From: Xenorhabdus ehlersii
GTDB taxonomy: Bacteria > Pseudomonadota > Gammaproteobacteria > Enterobacterales > Enterobacteriaceae
Assembly (NCBI RefSeq): GCF_003610465.1
Contig: NZ_RAQI01000002.1
Location: forward strand, 558,001-622,000
Length of the DNA stretch: 64,000 bases
Reading direction: 5' to 3'
The notes under the pieces were generated by a model. It saw only the letters and a program-made list of their open reading frames with translations, made no database searches and was not told where the DNA came from. Shown here one piece after another: positions 39,463-48,076 of this stretch. The first letter of the stretch is position 1, and the number at the start of each line of letters is the position of its first letter. Position numbers and translations under genes: made by a program.

Positions 39463-41330
39463 TTACAACCATCCACCAAATCGATGAATGTAAAACCGCT
39501 TCATCATGTGAGCAATGATACAGTAGCTTATTAATGTCCCAATTAACCATGGAAAATATTCCCACGGTAGTGGTTGTAACCCAATTAGGGTACCAAATGC
39601 GGAGAACTGAATGTAAACACAAGTACCATTATTAGTATCGTTAATAAAACAGGGAGCGCTGCCGTACTTTGCACAAAAGAATTTTTGTGTGCACAACATA
39701 TGTACAACCAAGGTCTGTGATAGCTATCCTTCCACAAACTACCCCGATTGAAATAATGCTTGATGTTCTATACTGTTAGCTGCAAATACATACCACATCA
39801 CAGCGAAAGTCGTGATGTCGAAGATAGATGACGTAGAACCAATCCAGAGCATAAAACGCCCTATATTCTTTGCATCCCATTACGGTTTTTTTTCAAAAAC
39901 GCCTTATCCATTTTGTCCCACGGCAAAGACAATTAAGAAATATCGTACATTAGGTTTTGTACAAGCAAATGAATGGCTAACATCGGTAAAAATGGAATAA
40001 ATGCACTGGCAACTAATACAGAAAATACATTTCCAAAATTTGAACTAGCCGTCATATTTAAATACTTGATGATATTCCCAAACGTTTCCCTTCCCTTAAT
40101 TACTCCCTCTTCTAAAATCATCAAATTCTTCTCAAGCAGGATGATATCTGCTGATTCTTTTGCGATATCCGTCCCTGTATCAACTGAAATTCCAACATCG
40201 GCATCCCGTAATACTGGGGCATCATTTATTCCATCACCAAGAAAACCAACAGTATGTCCATTATTTTGCAATGATTTTAAAATGCATGATTTTTGCAGAG
40301 AGGTTAACTTACAAAAGACTGATCTTAATTCCACTTCTTTTGAAAGGTTTTCATCACTCATTAGTTCAACATCAGGGCCAATAAGAATATTTCCAGAATC
40401 TAAATCCACATCTCGGCAAATTTTAGCCGTAACAACAGGATTATCTCCGGTAACCACCTTAATTAAAACACCATTTTCCCTTAATGCTGCAATTGCCATT
40501 GCAGCACTTTCTTTTGTTGGATCTAAAAATGTTAATAAACCCTGTAGCACCATCTCCTTTTCATCTGCAACAAAAAGTGGGTGTTTCACTTCATCGTGAC
40601 TTAACTCCCGAGTCGCTAAGATTAACACTCTGAAACCTTGTTCGTTATAACTGCTAACTAATTCCATTACATTGTTGCGGCTTTCTTCAGTTAGAGAAAT
40701 AATTTTCTCTTTTATCCTTATATAGGAGCAAACTGATAGCATTTCCTCTGCGACTCCTTTGCAAACTAATTGATAGTTATTAGACAAATTCTGTATAGAA
40801 ATTGACAATCTGCGTCTAACAAAATCAAAAGGTAACTCATCAATTTTTCTGTAGCTGCGGAGGAAATCAAGGCCTGAATTATCGCATCTATACCTAACAA
40901 TGGCTTGATCCATTACGTTTTTGGTGTCACTTTGATGAAAACTGTTTAACCAAGCCCAATGGAATACAGAAGCATCTTCCTTGCCTTCTGTATCTAAATA
41001 GTACTGGAGAATAATTTTATCTTGCGTTAACGTTCCTGTTTTGTCCGTACATAATATGTCCATTGCACCAAAGTAAGTGTGCTGTCTTGGCACTCACATG
41101 AGCCATCGTGTCATATTTTCCGACAGGGATCGCTTCCGCCGTCAAAATTGCCTGGCTGATAAATAAATCTCTGGAATCGGTTAAGTACAGATCTGCTGGG
41201 ATCATGTCTCCGGCAGATAAATAAACAATATCTCCCGGAACCAAGTACTTGATTGGAATTTCTTTTTTCTGTGAATTACTTACTCCATAGGCAACATCTC
41301 ATTTAGTGTAGAGGGAGGGGCATCGTCCAT
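39463..41330 (-). pseudogene. mgtB: decayed Mg2+-transporting P-type ATPase
   Basis: Leftward fragments match Salmonella-type MgtB closely but in broken frames. 41017-about 41330 covers the actuator domain (LVPGDIVYLSAGDMIPADLYL, SRDLFISQAILTAEAIPVGKYD). 39933-about 41075 covers the phosphorylation and nucleotide domains (ILCTDKTGTLTQD, LPFDFVRRRLSI, VTGDNPVVTA, GDGINDAPVLRDADVGIS) to LMYDIS. 39463-39930 holds the last membrane helices with two Trp-to-stop changes (QSG*FVEG*LSQ) and further frameshifts, ending YFPWLIGTL..MKRFYIHRFGGWL. About 170 N-terminal residues and the segment from GKYD to FGAMD are gone. It cannot transport. Confidence 0.92.
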
Positions 41331-41380
41331 ATTGACTCCTTATTGATATAAAATTATGGAATTAAAAATAAAAGAATATT

Positions 41381-42091
41381 CTAAGCTGGTAGTTCAGCCG
41401 CAATTTTCCAATTAACTGAAGTGACGCTTTTCTCCAAACTTACTCGACAAACAATCGATTCGATTTCTTTTTGCTCCGCAGGTGTTGCTAATATTTCCGC
41501 ACAAACCTCAAGCCTGTCAGGCTGAATGGCATCTGCACTGCTCAATGACTGCAATCTGACACCTAAGCCATTGAGGGCTTGTAAAATCAAAGTCCTTACT
41601 AGGATTTCATCATTTATGTCGCAAATAATATGGATCTTATAACGCTGTTCTAAATCTAAGGCTTGCTGGTGAGGCTGAGTATTAATTCGTTGTGCGAGCT
41701 CCCGCAATAAAATGTTCGCACAGAGAATAATCGCTGTAGCAATCCCTGCTGCCCAGTATTGCCCCATACCACATAACTCCCCTATTCCCGCTGAACACCA
41801 TAATGTCGCTGCTGTATTTAAACCACGAATGCTCATTCCCTGACGCATAATCACACCAGCACCAAGAAAACCAACGCCAGAGATAATTTGTGCCGCAATA
41901 CGATCAGGATTTCCCTCAGAAGCGCTCATTGCAGTAATCATGAAAAGTGCAGCACCGGTTGATACCAAAGCGTTGGTTCTTAATCCCGCCATACGTTGAC
42001 GCCATTGGCGTTCTGCTCCAATCAAAGCCCCAAAACACAGCGCAGATAGTAAGTGCATTGCAATAGATGTTAACAACATGGCATTCTCCAT
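41381..42091 (-). CDS. mgtC: MgtC virulence/magnesium-stress membrane protein
   Basis: MgtC is an inner-membrane protein that inhibits the F1Fo ATP synthase in Salmonella and supports growth at low Mg2+ and in phagocytes. The sequence starts MENAMLLTSIAMHLLSALCFGALIGAERQWRQRMAGLRTNALV and holds PDRIAAQIISGVGFLGAGVIMRQGMSIRGLNTAATLWCSAGIG, very close to Salmonella MgtC, followed by a C-terminal ACT-like cytoplasmic domain. The 42091 ATG aligns with the Salmonella start; GGAG before ATG 42079 makes that an alternative. It precedes the dead mgtB in the usual mgtCB order. Confidence 0.93.
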   Translation of the reverse strand: MENAMLLTSIAMHLLSALCFGALIGAERQWRQRMAGLRTNALVSTGAALFMITAMSASEGNPDRIAAQIISGVGFLGAGVIMRQGMSIRGLNTAATLWCSAGIGELCGMGQYWAAGIATAIILCANILLRELAQRINTQPHQQALDLEQRYKIHIICDINDEILVRTLILQALNGLGVRLQSLSSADAIQPDRLEVCAEILATPAEQKEIESIVCRVSLEKSVTSVNWKIAAELPA

Positions 42092-42820
42092 AACATCAAA
42101 TGGATAAAGATACTCTAAGTCCCTCAAGTTGTTGATTGTGAACTTGATTGATTAGTACCTATTAGGTGCAGAAAACCATGTACATAGAGGCTGGCTCATT
42201 TAATTTTATTTGCTGAGCTTTTTATTGGTTGAGTTTTTTAATTCGTTATAAAACTAATACGCAAAGAATAGCCTGAAGAGATCATCTCTTCATCGTACAT
42301 AGAATATTCTGACAACGAGTCTTTAATCGATTATTCGTATGTTCCCGGAGGAAACAAGGAGTGAATATATGACCACATCATGTATACCCCGATATACCTT
42401 CAGTTGATACCTGACTAAGAATTCCAACTCAGTAGATCCTTAATATCAGACAAATTTTCTTCAGGTGGGTACAACTCATGAAGTTAAAGTAGCACCGCCC
42501 ACCATTCCAGGTAAGCAGCAAATCGAAGGGATATGAACAGCTTACCAGATTATTTTTTTATTTAACCAAAAGCTTTGACTGTCCAATTAATCGTTCTCCA
42601 ATAGAATTTTCGGGGGAGTATAAACAGTTAAAATTAACAAGTAAAGGCCTTAAACAGGCAGATTGTTCTACAAGACAGAAATGACTTTCCGTTTTCCTAA
42701 CTTACTTTCACTATGTTATTTTTTATCAATCAAATAAATAACCTGCGGACATTTTAGGATTGAACACATAAAATGAGATTCGTGAAATAAATTTTATGGT
42801 ACAGAAAACACGGTGAAGGA
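42092..42820. other. leader/intergenic region upstream of mgtC
   Basis: About 730 bases between mgtC and the cold-shock gene. A hairpin TGAAGAG/CTCTTCA lies at 42274-42292. Long leaders that sense Mg2+ and ATP are known for mgtC, but no leader peptide equivalent to MgtM/MgtP and no convincing PhoP box was identified. Short scraps of coding-like sequence around 42460-42540 suggest decayed DNA. Confidence 0.4.
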
Positions 42821-42859
42821 AAACAAAAAGCCCGCCACGGCATTCGCGCTGGCGAGCTT
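42821..42859 (-). terminator. rho-independent terminator of the cold-shock gene
   Basis: On the minus strand AAGCTCGCC pairs with GGCGGGCTT (one G-U pair) across a 14-base loop, and the stem runs into TTTTTGTTTT. It lies 22 bp after the cold-shock gene stop. Confidence 0.85.
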
Positions 42860-42880
42860 AAATAAGGCATAAGGCAGAAA

Positions 42881-43093
42881 TTAGATAGCAGTCACGTTTG
42901 CTGCTGCTGGGCCTTTGGCACCATTTTCAATGGTGAATTCTACGTTCTGGCCTTCTGTTAAGGTTTTGAAACCGTTACCTTGAATGGCAGAGAAATGTAC
43001 GAATACGTCTTTGCTACCATCAGCTGGAGTGATGAAACCAAAGCCTTTAGATTCGTTGAACCACTTCACTTGACCTTTCATTTTGTCAGACAT
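42881..43093 (-). CDS. cspC: CspC/CspE-type cold-shock RNA chaperone
   Basis: A 70-residue single cold-shock domain that binds single-stranded RNA and acts as an antiterminator/RNA chaperone. Both RNA-binding motifs are intact: KGFGFITP and VFVHF. Details such as [28 protein letters not shown] and a terminal NVTAI resemble E. coli CspC more than CspE, but the assignment between these two constitutive paralogues is tentative. GGAAAG precedes the ATG. It has its own strong terminator. Confidence 0.9.
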   Translation of the reverse strand: MSDKMKGQVKWFNESKGFGFITPADGSKDVFVHFSAIQGNGFKTLTEGQNVEFTIENGAKGPAAANVTAI

Positions 43094-43600
43094 TTGACTT
43101 TCCTATATATCAAAAAAAACTCGCCACCTCGGGCATGTGTTGGCCAGTATCAGCTATTACTTATGGAGGCACTAAGAAGGAAACGGTCAACAAAGGCTAC
43201 CAGAGGGATAGCACTTACACATAACTCATTAACTCAATATGTCGTACATAAAGTAGGTCTGTTAATCAGGCCAAACGCATTAACGCATGACCGCACACGA
43301 ATATCAACCTTTTTATGTATTATCGTTTTAAAAAAAACTCAGACGCTCAATATTAGAACAGAATAACATAATAAACAGGTTTTTTTATAATTTTATTTGA
43401 TTTATTCAACTTTTTCTTAGCAAGAAAAATACAAGATATTGCTTGCCAACAATAACAATTTGCCAAATAAATTAAAGCAATTGCTATACAGATATAGGTT
43501 CAGGACATGCTAACCTTGAAAATGCCATAACTTTCAATTCGATCACGATTTTTACAGCATTTTTTACGACACAATTTCTACAAATGAGTGAGTTAGTATT
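43094..43600. other. intergenic region, cold-shock gene leader and ylaC promoter
   Basis: About 500 bases between divergent genes. The part next to the cold-shock gene is presumably its 5' leader. The rest is AT-rich and contains no recognisable gene or strong hairpin. Confidence 0.35.
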
Positions 43601-44110
43601 ATGAAAATCATAAAACAGATATTGATTCAGGATCTTGAGCGGATCAATCTTAAAGAGCATCGTGATGGTAAAGTACATTTCAACAGCATTTTTATTCGTC
43701 ATCATCCCTACTTGTGTTTGGCGATGGTCATTGCCTATGCTTTTCTTGCTATGCTCATGTGGTACGCACCCTATTTTGGCATCTGGTCTCTTTTTGCATT
43801 TACTCTAGCCTTTATTGCTATGGCAGGCGTTCTGCTATTTGACATCAAGCCAGTCTATCATTTTGAAGATATTGACGTACTTGATTTACGGGTATGCTAT
43901 AACGGTGAATGGTTTGTCAACGAGCAAGTTTCTGAGAAAGCGATCAATAAGATACTTACTCATCCTCAAGTACCAAATATAATCAAAGATGACATCAAGC
44001 ATATCATGCAGAAGAAACAGGGGGTTTGTTTTTATGATGTGTTTATGCTCGCTTGTTCGGAACAATCACCCTATGCTCAATCTATTAACATGGTTAATAA
44101 AAGTGCATAA
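43601..44110 (+). CDS. ylaC: YlaC-family inner membrane protein
   Basis: A 169-residue protein matching E. coli YlaC, an inner-membrane protein of unknown function. Family landmarks are FNSIFIRHHPYLCLAM, two adjacent transmembrane helices (about residues 38-85), and the cytoplasmic YHFEDIDVLDLRVCYNGEWFVNEQV and GVCFYDVFMLACSEQSP segments. It is monocistronic, rightward, upstream of the tRNA-Asn cluster. Start ATG at 43601; the preceding GAGTTAGT is a weak ribosome-binding site. Function cannot be stated. Confidence 0.88.
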   Translation: MKIIKQILIQDLERINLKEHRDGKVHFNSIFIRHHPYLCLAMVIAYAFLAMLMWYAPYFGIWSLFAFTLAFIAMAGVLLFDIKPVYHFEDIDVLDLRVCYNGEWFVNEQVSEKAINKILTHPQVPNIIKDDIKHIMQKKQGVCFYDVFMLACSEQSPYAQSINMVNKSA

Positions 44111-44194
44111 ATCTAATAGATTCAATAGAATAGTACAATGATAAACCAAGAAGATCGCATTATGAGCAAACAGTAAGAAAAAAGAATTTTTGCG

Positions 44195-44223
44195 TTGACA
44201 CTATTCCAGTTCATCGCTAATAT
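44195..44223 (+). promoter_or_regulatory. sigma-70 promoter of tRNA-Asn copy 1
   Basis: TTGACA (44195-44200), 17-base spacer, TAATAT (44218-44223), followed by the GC-rich discriminator TCGCCCC typical of stable-RNA promoters under stringent control. Confidence 0.9.
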
Positions 44224-44250
44224 TCGCCCCGTTCTCGGGAACAACCCGAT

Positions 44251-44326
44251 TCCTCCATAGTTCAGTCGGTAGAACGGCGGACTGTTAATCCGTATGTCGC
44301 TGGTTCGAGTCCAGCTGGAGGAGCCA
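44251..44326 (+). tRNA. asnT: tRNA-Asn(GTT), copy 1
   Basis: A 76-base cloverleaf beginning TCCTCCATAGTTCAGTCGGT and ending GGAGGAGCCA. The anticodon GTT is at 44284-44286, the T-loop is TTCGAGT, and CCA is encoded. It matches enterobacterial tRNA-Asn. The gene symbol is only one of the asnT/U/V/W names and is nominal. A terminator follows at 44402. Confidence 0.97.
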
Positions 44327-44401
44327 AATTCAAATATTTCGCTAGATAAGTTAGCGTGATGTTAAGGTTGAGAAAGGTAACTTAGCCTAAGCCTTTTTAA
44401 G

Positions 44402-44431
44402 CGGCCTCCCAATTGGGAAGCCGTTTTTTTT
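44402..44431 (+). terminator. terminator of tRNA-Asn copy 1
   Basis: CGGCCTCCC pairs with GGGAAGCCG around AATT (one mismatch), followed by eight Ts. Confidence 0.88.
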
Positions 44432-44739
44432 CATCCTGATTTTTTATTTCCCATTACTAAGATCAACGTGTTCTGCACTTGTTGCCAGAATCTATTAAAA
44501 ACCAATCCTGCACATATCTACTTTGTAATATCTTGTATTTTCTACTTAGAATTCAATAAAAACAGAGATAAAAACGACGAATATAAAATAAGTTGCGTTT
44601 TTCCAAGATAAACAAAAGACAATAAAGATTACAAAATCAATAAAATCTCAAATTATTAGATATTTTTTAAGCAAAAAATAGCAAAAAAAGCCATTTAGGC
44701 GAAAAACAAATCAATTAATTTTATTTTTAATTTTTTTAC
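44432..44739. other. spacer between tRNA-Asn copies 1 and 2
   Basis: About 300 bases of very AT-rich sequence with no gene. It ends in poly-T-rich sequence just before the copy 2 promoter; an UP-element role is possible. Confidence 0.4.
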
Positions 44740-44769
44740 TTTACAACATAAAACCATTCACTGTATTAT
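44740..44769 (+). promoter_or_regulatory. sigma-70 promoter of tRNA-Asn copy 2
   Basis: TTTACA (44740-44745), 18-base spacer, TATTAT (44764-44769), then the discriminator TCGCTCC. The sequence just upstream is a long A/T tract resembling an UP element. Confidence 0.8.
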
Positions 44770-44796
44770 TCGCTCCGTTCTCAGGAACAACTCAAT

Positions 44797-44872
44797 TCCT
44801 CCATAGTTCAGTCGGTAGAACGGCGGACTGTTAATCCGTATGTCGCTGGTTCGAGTCCAGCTGGAGGAGCCA
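44797..44872 (+). tRNA. tRNA-Asn(GTT), copy 2
   Basis: Identical over 76 bases to copy 1 by reading: same acceptor stem, GTT anticodon, GCTGG/CCAGC T-stem and encoded CCA. It has its own promoter and terminator. Confidence 0.97.
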
Positions 44873-44881
44873 GATTTTTGG

Positions 44882-44915
44882 AAATCCCGATTAGCTTTGC
44901 TGGTCGGGATTTTTT
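44882..44915 (+). terminator. terminator of tRNA-Asn copy 2
   Basis: AAATCCCGA pairs with TCGGGATTT (9 bp), and the T-run continues into TTTTC. It starts 9 bases after the tRNA. Confidence 0.9.
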
Positions 44916-45092
44916 CTTTTGGGTACCAATTGTTATCCATCCCCTTTTATCTCCATCTCTTTATTTCCCGTTTCTTCTCTATTTCAAATAGCCTTGCCGA
45001 CGTGATTGCCTATGCTAAAAACACAAAAAGATCAAAAACAACCCAACAAGCACATATTACGAGCAATCAAACACTTATTGTTATTTTCTGCT

Positions 45093-45121
45093 TTGACAAA
45101 CGTGAAAAATGCCGTTATCAT
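45093..45121 (+). promoter_or_regulatory. sigma-70 promoter of tRNA-Asn copy 3
   Basis: TTGACA (45093-45098), 17-base spacer, TATCAT (45116-45121). The surrounding bases (TTTTCTGCTTTGACAA and AAAATGCCGTTA) also occur at copy 4, so these two promoters share ancestry. Confidence 0.85.
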
Positions 45122-45141
45122 TCGGGCCAATTAAACGGAGT

Positions 45142-45217
45142 TCCTCCATAGTTCAGTCGGTAGAACGGCGGACTGTTAATCCGTATGTCACTGGTTCGAG
45201 TCCAGTTGGAGGAGCCA
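45142..45217 (+). tRNA. tRNA-Asn(GTT), copy 3, variant T-stem
   Basis: The same 76-base tRNA-Asn, but the T-stem reads ACTGG/CCAGT where the other copies read GCTGG/CCAGC. The 49-65 pair has changed from G-C to A-U by two compensating substitutions, so the fold is kept. Anticodon GTT and encoded CCA are unchanged. Confidence 0.96.
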
Positions 45218-45224
45218 ACTTAAA

Positions 45225-45263
45225 GAAAGCAGACATTAATTAAGGTCTGCTTTCTGCGTTTTT
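45225..45263 (+). terminator. terminator of tRNA-Asn copy 3
   Basis: GAAAGCAGAC and GTCTGCTTTC form a perfect 10-bp stem; a T-run (GTTTTTAT) follows a few bases later. Confidence 0.85.
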
Positions 45264-45475
45264 ATCAACTAGTTATCCCTATTCCCTCGTTCACTAAAAA
45301 CCACTCAAAGTCACACCACTTTGTTGGTAAATTTCCACCGGAAAGGAACAACGTAAAAGCAATTACTGCACTTTCCTCTGTCAAAACGAAAGTGTTTGAA
45401 ATCCTTTACCATGCAATGTAAGGACAGATATAAAATCTGACCGTTTCGTTTTCTGAAAAAGGCGTACTTAACGGA

Positions 45476-45892
45476 CTATACACTTACATTGAACAATTTT
45501 TTAAAAGCCAGTTTTCCACCGGAAGTTATGTTAACTTCTCTAAATCCCGAAGTTCTAGTTAACCAGCCTTTTTGTTCGCAATGAATAAAAAAAGCTGCAC
45601 CAGCGTCACCACCAAGATGAAATCGTCGCTCACTCCAGTCAAGACAGGCACAGCATTCTTTGCGCTTTGTTTTTGGATCAAGCACAATTCCTAACTGCTG
45701 GGATTGTTTTCGGCCTTCCAAGGTTATTGATATTCCATCAGCATCAAACCAGCCTTCACCAACCATAAAATCATAAATTTCTACAGCTATTTCGCCAGCT
45801 AAATGGTCATAACACGTTCGGGCAATGCTCAGCAAAGAAGGAATGTGGGTTTTGGGTGGCGAAATCCTACTTCTGCTCCCCGATACTATCAC
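45476..45892 (-). pseudogene. truncated ArsR-type transcriptional regulator
   Basis: A 138-codon leftward frame matches the C-terminal half of ArsR-like helix-turn-helix regulators, seen from ARTCYDHLAGEIAVEIYDFMVGEGW, CCACLDWSERRFHLGGDAGAAFF and GWLTRTSGFREVNITSGGKLAFKKLF. The DNA-binding N-terminal winged helix is missing, and the frame starts in an unrelated MIVSGSRSRI. It lies between tRNA-Asn copies 3 and 4, opposite to them, as expected for the residue of an inserted element. It is unlikely to act as a regulator. Confidence 0.7.
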
Positions 45893-45966
45893 CAGTCAAT
45901 TTTAGTCAAAAAACACACACAACGTACAGATTCTCAGCAATAAAACAGTTATTACTATTTTCTGCT

Positions 45967-45995
45967 TTGACAACCGCAAAAAATGCCGTTAATAT
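45967..45995 (+). promoter_or_regulatory. sigma-70 promoter of tRNA-Asn copy 4
   Basis: TTGACA (45967-45972), 17-base spacer, TAATAT (45990-45995), discriminator TCGCCCC as in copy 1. Confidence 0.9.
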
Positions 45996-46015
45996 TCGCC
46001 CCGTCTTGAAGGAGT

Positions 46016-46091
46016 TCCTCCATAGTTCAGTCGGTAGAACGGCGGACTGTTAATCCGTATGTCGCTGGTTCGAGTCCAGCTGGAGGAGCCA
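46016..46091 (+). tRNA. tRNA-Asn(GTT), copy 4
   Basis: 76 bases reading the same as copies 1 and 2, with GTT anticodon and encoded CCA. It is the last of the series; no strong terminator hairpin follows, only a T-rich stretch near 46120. Confidence 0.97.
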
Positions 46092-46246
46092 AATTCAATT
46101 CACCCTCGTGTTGTTACTTCTATTTTTTCCTTTTTTGATACGATAATTTCCTCTACGTACCCTCACCCGGATAAGCTTAACATTCTAATTTTTCAAAATT
46201 TAGAGAATATTATCATTCAATAATAGCTATTTGGCTATTTTCACTT

Positions 46247-46316
46247 TATCATTCTCCTCCGGCTTAAGGATTGCTGAATCAGCATCCATCATTTTTCACT
46301 TATATTCTGGAGCCGG
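46247..46316 (+). promoter_or_regulatory. pyrC promoter and CTP-responsive leader hairpin
   Basis: A -10 box TATCAT (46247-46252) is followed by TCTCCTCCGG, so that T, C, C and G lie at positions 6 to 9 after the box. CCGGCT (46259-46264) can pair with AGCCGG (46311-46316), which overlaps the GGAG ribosome-binding site (46309-46312) of pyrC. In E. coli and Salmonella pyrC, start-site choice at such C/G positions decides whether this hairpin forms. The -35 is poor. Confidence 0.6.
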
Positions 46317-46320
46317 TTCC

Positions 46321-47373
46321 ATGACCACTGAATCATATACAATTAAAATCCGCCGCCCTGACGACTGGCATGTCCATTTTCGTGATGGTGATATGCTAAA
46401 AACCATTGTTCCCCATACCAGCCGTTTTTTTGGCCGAGCTATCGTCATGCCCAACCTCGTCCCTCCAGTGACAGATGTTGCCAGCGCCAAAGCCTACAAA
46501 GAGAGAATAATTGCAGCTACACCGTCAGATCATCATTTCCAACCTCTTATGACTTGTTATCTGACAGATTCAACAACCAGCAATCAAATTGAGATTGGCT
46601 ATAAAGAAGGCATCTTTACCGCTTGCAAACTTTACCCTGCCAACGCAACAACAAATTCTAGCCACGGTGTTTCCGATATCAAAAAAATCTACCCATTATT
46701 GGAGACCATGGAAAAAATAGGGATGCCATTGCTGATCCACGGGGAAGTTACCGCTTCTCATATTGATATTTTTGACCGTGAAGCGCGCTTTATCGAACAG
46801 GTAATGGAACCATTGCACCAGCAATTTCCTGAATTAAAAATGGTTTTCGAGCATATTACAACCAAAGAAGCCGCAGAATATGTTTTAGAAGGCAACGATA
46901 AATTAGGCGCAACATTGACACCACAGCACTTAATGTTCAATCGCAACCATATGCTGGTTGGTGGTATTCGTCCCCACCTTTACTGCTTGCCTGTACTAAA
47001 ACGCAATATTCATCAAGAAGCCCTCCGGTCAGCAGTTGCCAGTGGTTGTAACCGTTTTTTCTTAGGCACGGATTCCGCTCCTCATGTACGGCACCGCAAA
47101 GAATCTTCTTGTGGCTGTGCAGGCGTTTTCAATGCTCCAACCGCCCTGGCAGCCTATGCCACTGTTTTTGAAGAAATGGGGGCAATGGAATATTTCGAGT
47201 CCTTCTGCTCCCTGAATGGCCCTGCATTTTACGGTTTGCCGGTTAATGATGGCCTTATCGAACTCACCCGCAAACCAACTCCCGTTGTTGAATACATCGA
47301 GTGTGGTGACGAAAAGTTAATTCCATTCCTTGCAGGGGAAGATGCAGGATGGGACGTAAGGGTATGTGAGTAA
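46321..47373 (+). CDS. pyrC: dihydroorotase
   Basis: PyrC cyclises carbamoyl-aspartate to dihydroorotate, the third step of pyrimidine synthesis. The 350-residue enzyme has the binuclear zinc ligands His17 and His19 ([10 protein letters not shown]), Lys103 to be carboxylated (ACKLYPA), His140 (LLIHGE), His178 (FEHITT) and catalytic Asp251 (LGTDSAPH), all at E. coli positions. The ATG at 46321 gives [16 protein letters not shown] and has GGAG upstream; the longer frame to 46231 is untranslated leader. It is monocistronic. Confidence 0.97.
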   Translation: MTTESYTIKIRRPDDWHVHFRDGDMLKTIVPHTSRFFGRAIVMPNLVPPVTDVASAKAYKERIIAATPSDHHFQPLMTCYLTDSTTSNQIEIGYKEGIFTACKLYPANATTNSSHGVSDIKKIYPLLETMEKIGMPLLIHGEVTASHIDIFDREARFIEQVMEPLHQQFPELKMVFEHITTKEAAEYVLEGNDKLGATLTPQHLMFNRNHMLVGGIRPHLYCLPVLKRNIHQEALRSAVASGCNRFFLGTDSAPHVRHRKESSCGCAGVFNAPTALAAYATVFEEMGAMEYFESFCSLNGPAFYGLPVNDGLIELTRKPTPVVEYIECGDEKLIPFLAGEDAGWDVRVCE

Positions 47374-47390
47374 CTTTAGCACGCTCCTTC

Positions 47391-47418
47391 GTGCGGAAAT
47401 TGTTTTTTATTTCCGCAC
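47391..47418 (+). terminator. hairpin after pyrC
   Basis: GTGCGGAAAT and ATTTCCGCAC form a perfect 10-bp stem around a T-rich 8-base loop, 18 bp after the pyrC stop. No T-run follows the stem. Confidence 0.6.
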
Positions 47419-47611
47419 AATCCCGACCTGATAAAAAGCAGAAATAACCCATAACGGTTCTTCTCAGTCAGTTCTGATGCAAAAAATCCTGCTTTTTTCA
47501 CTTCTTAGATTGCTAAAAAGGTTTATACTGCTAAAGGCTTATCTTAGACGAGGCCTTCTGCTCTTAGTCAATTATATCAATAATGATTCTGTAGTCTGAT
47601 TAGGAGGTTAT

Positions 47612-47866
47612 ATGGGAAAAGAAAATGAAATAATTCAAACACATCCTGTTGTAGGCTGGGATATCAGCATTGTCGATGCCTATGACGCCATGATGATACG
47701 CCTTCATTACTCATCCACCCAAGATCAAACAACAGAAAATGTCAGTGTTGACAAAACGTTATGGTTAACAACAGGCGTAGCCAAACAGCTTATCCTCATT
47801 TTACAAGCCGGGATTGAAAAAATAGAATCCTCAGAATACAGCCAACTTGATCATATTAAACATTAA
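47612..47866 (+). CDS. bssS: BssS-family biofilm regulator
   Basis: An 84-residue protein aligning throughout with E. coli BssS (YceP), a small cytoplasmic protein affecting biofilm formation and indole/AI-2 responses. Landmarks are EIIQTHPVVGWDISIVDAYDAMMIRLHY and TLWLTTGVAKQLILILQAGIEKIES. AGGAGGTTAT precedes the ATG, an excellent ribosome-binding site. Placement next to pyrC is as in E. coli, where bssS is nearby. The molecular mechanism is not established for the family. Confidence 0.9.
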   Translation: MGKENEIIQTHPVVGWDISIVDAYDAMMIRLHYSSTQDQTTENVSVDKTLWLTTGVAKQLILILQAGIEKIESSEYSQLDHIKH

Positions 47867-47898
47867 CAATAACTAGGTTTAACACCTCCAACACATTC

Positions 47899-47922
47899 GG
47901 ACACTCAATATATTGAGTGTCC
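47899..47922. terminator. palindromic hairpin after bssS
   Basis: GGACACTCAA and TTGAGTGTCC form a perfect 10-bp stem with a TATA loop 32 bp after the bssS stop. No T-run follows, so termination is likely but not certain. Confidence 0.55.
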
Positions 47923-48076
47923 CAAACAAACAATTGAACACATATCAACCAATAAAATTATCCATATGGTTTATTATCCTTCATAATATTGTATTATACA
48001 TCCATGTTCACCCACCTAATGCTTAGTTATTAAGCTGATTATTTAAATATAACCATAGTAGAACAAGGATGTTCAA

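Noticed and set aside
42369..42407. A 12-codon plus-strand frame (MTTSCIPRYTFS) preceded by AAGGAG, upstream of mgtC on the opposite strand.
   Set aside because: Good ribosome-binding site but no homology, wrong strand for an mgtC leader peptide, and such short frames occur by chance in 730 bases of AT-rich DNA.
42092..42820. Mg2+-sensing leader peptides and PhoP box for mgtC.
   Set aside because: The long leader fits expectation but no proline-rich or otherwise matching leader peptide and no clear direct-repeat PhoP box could be read.
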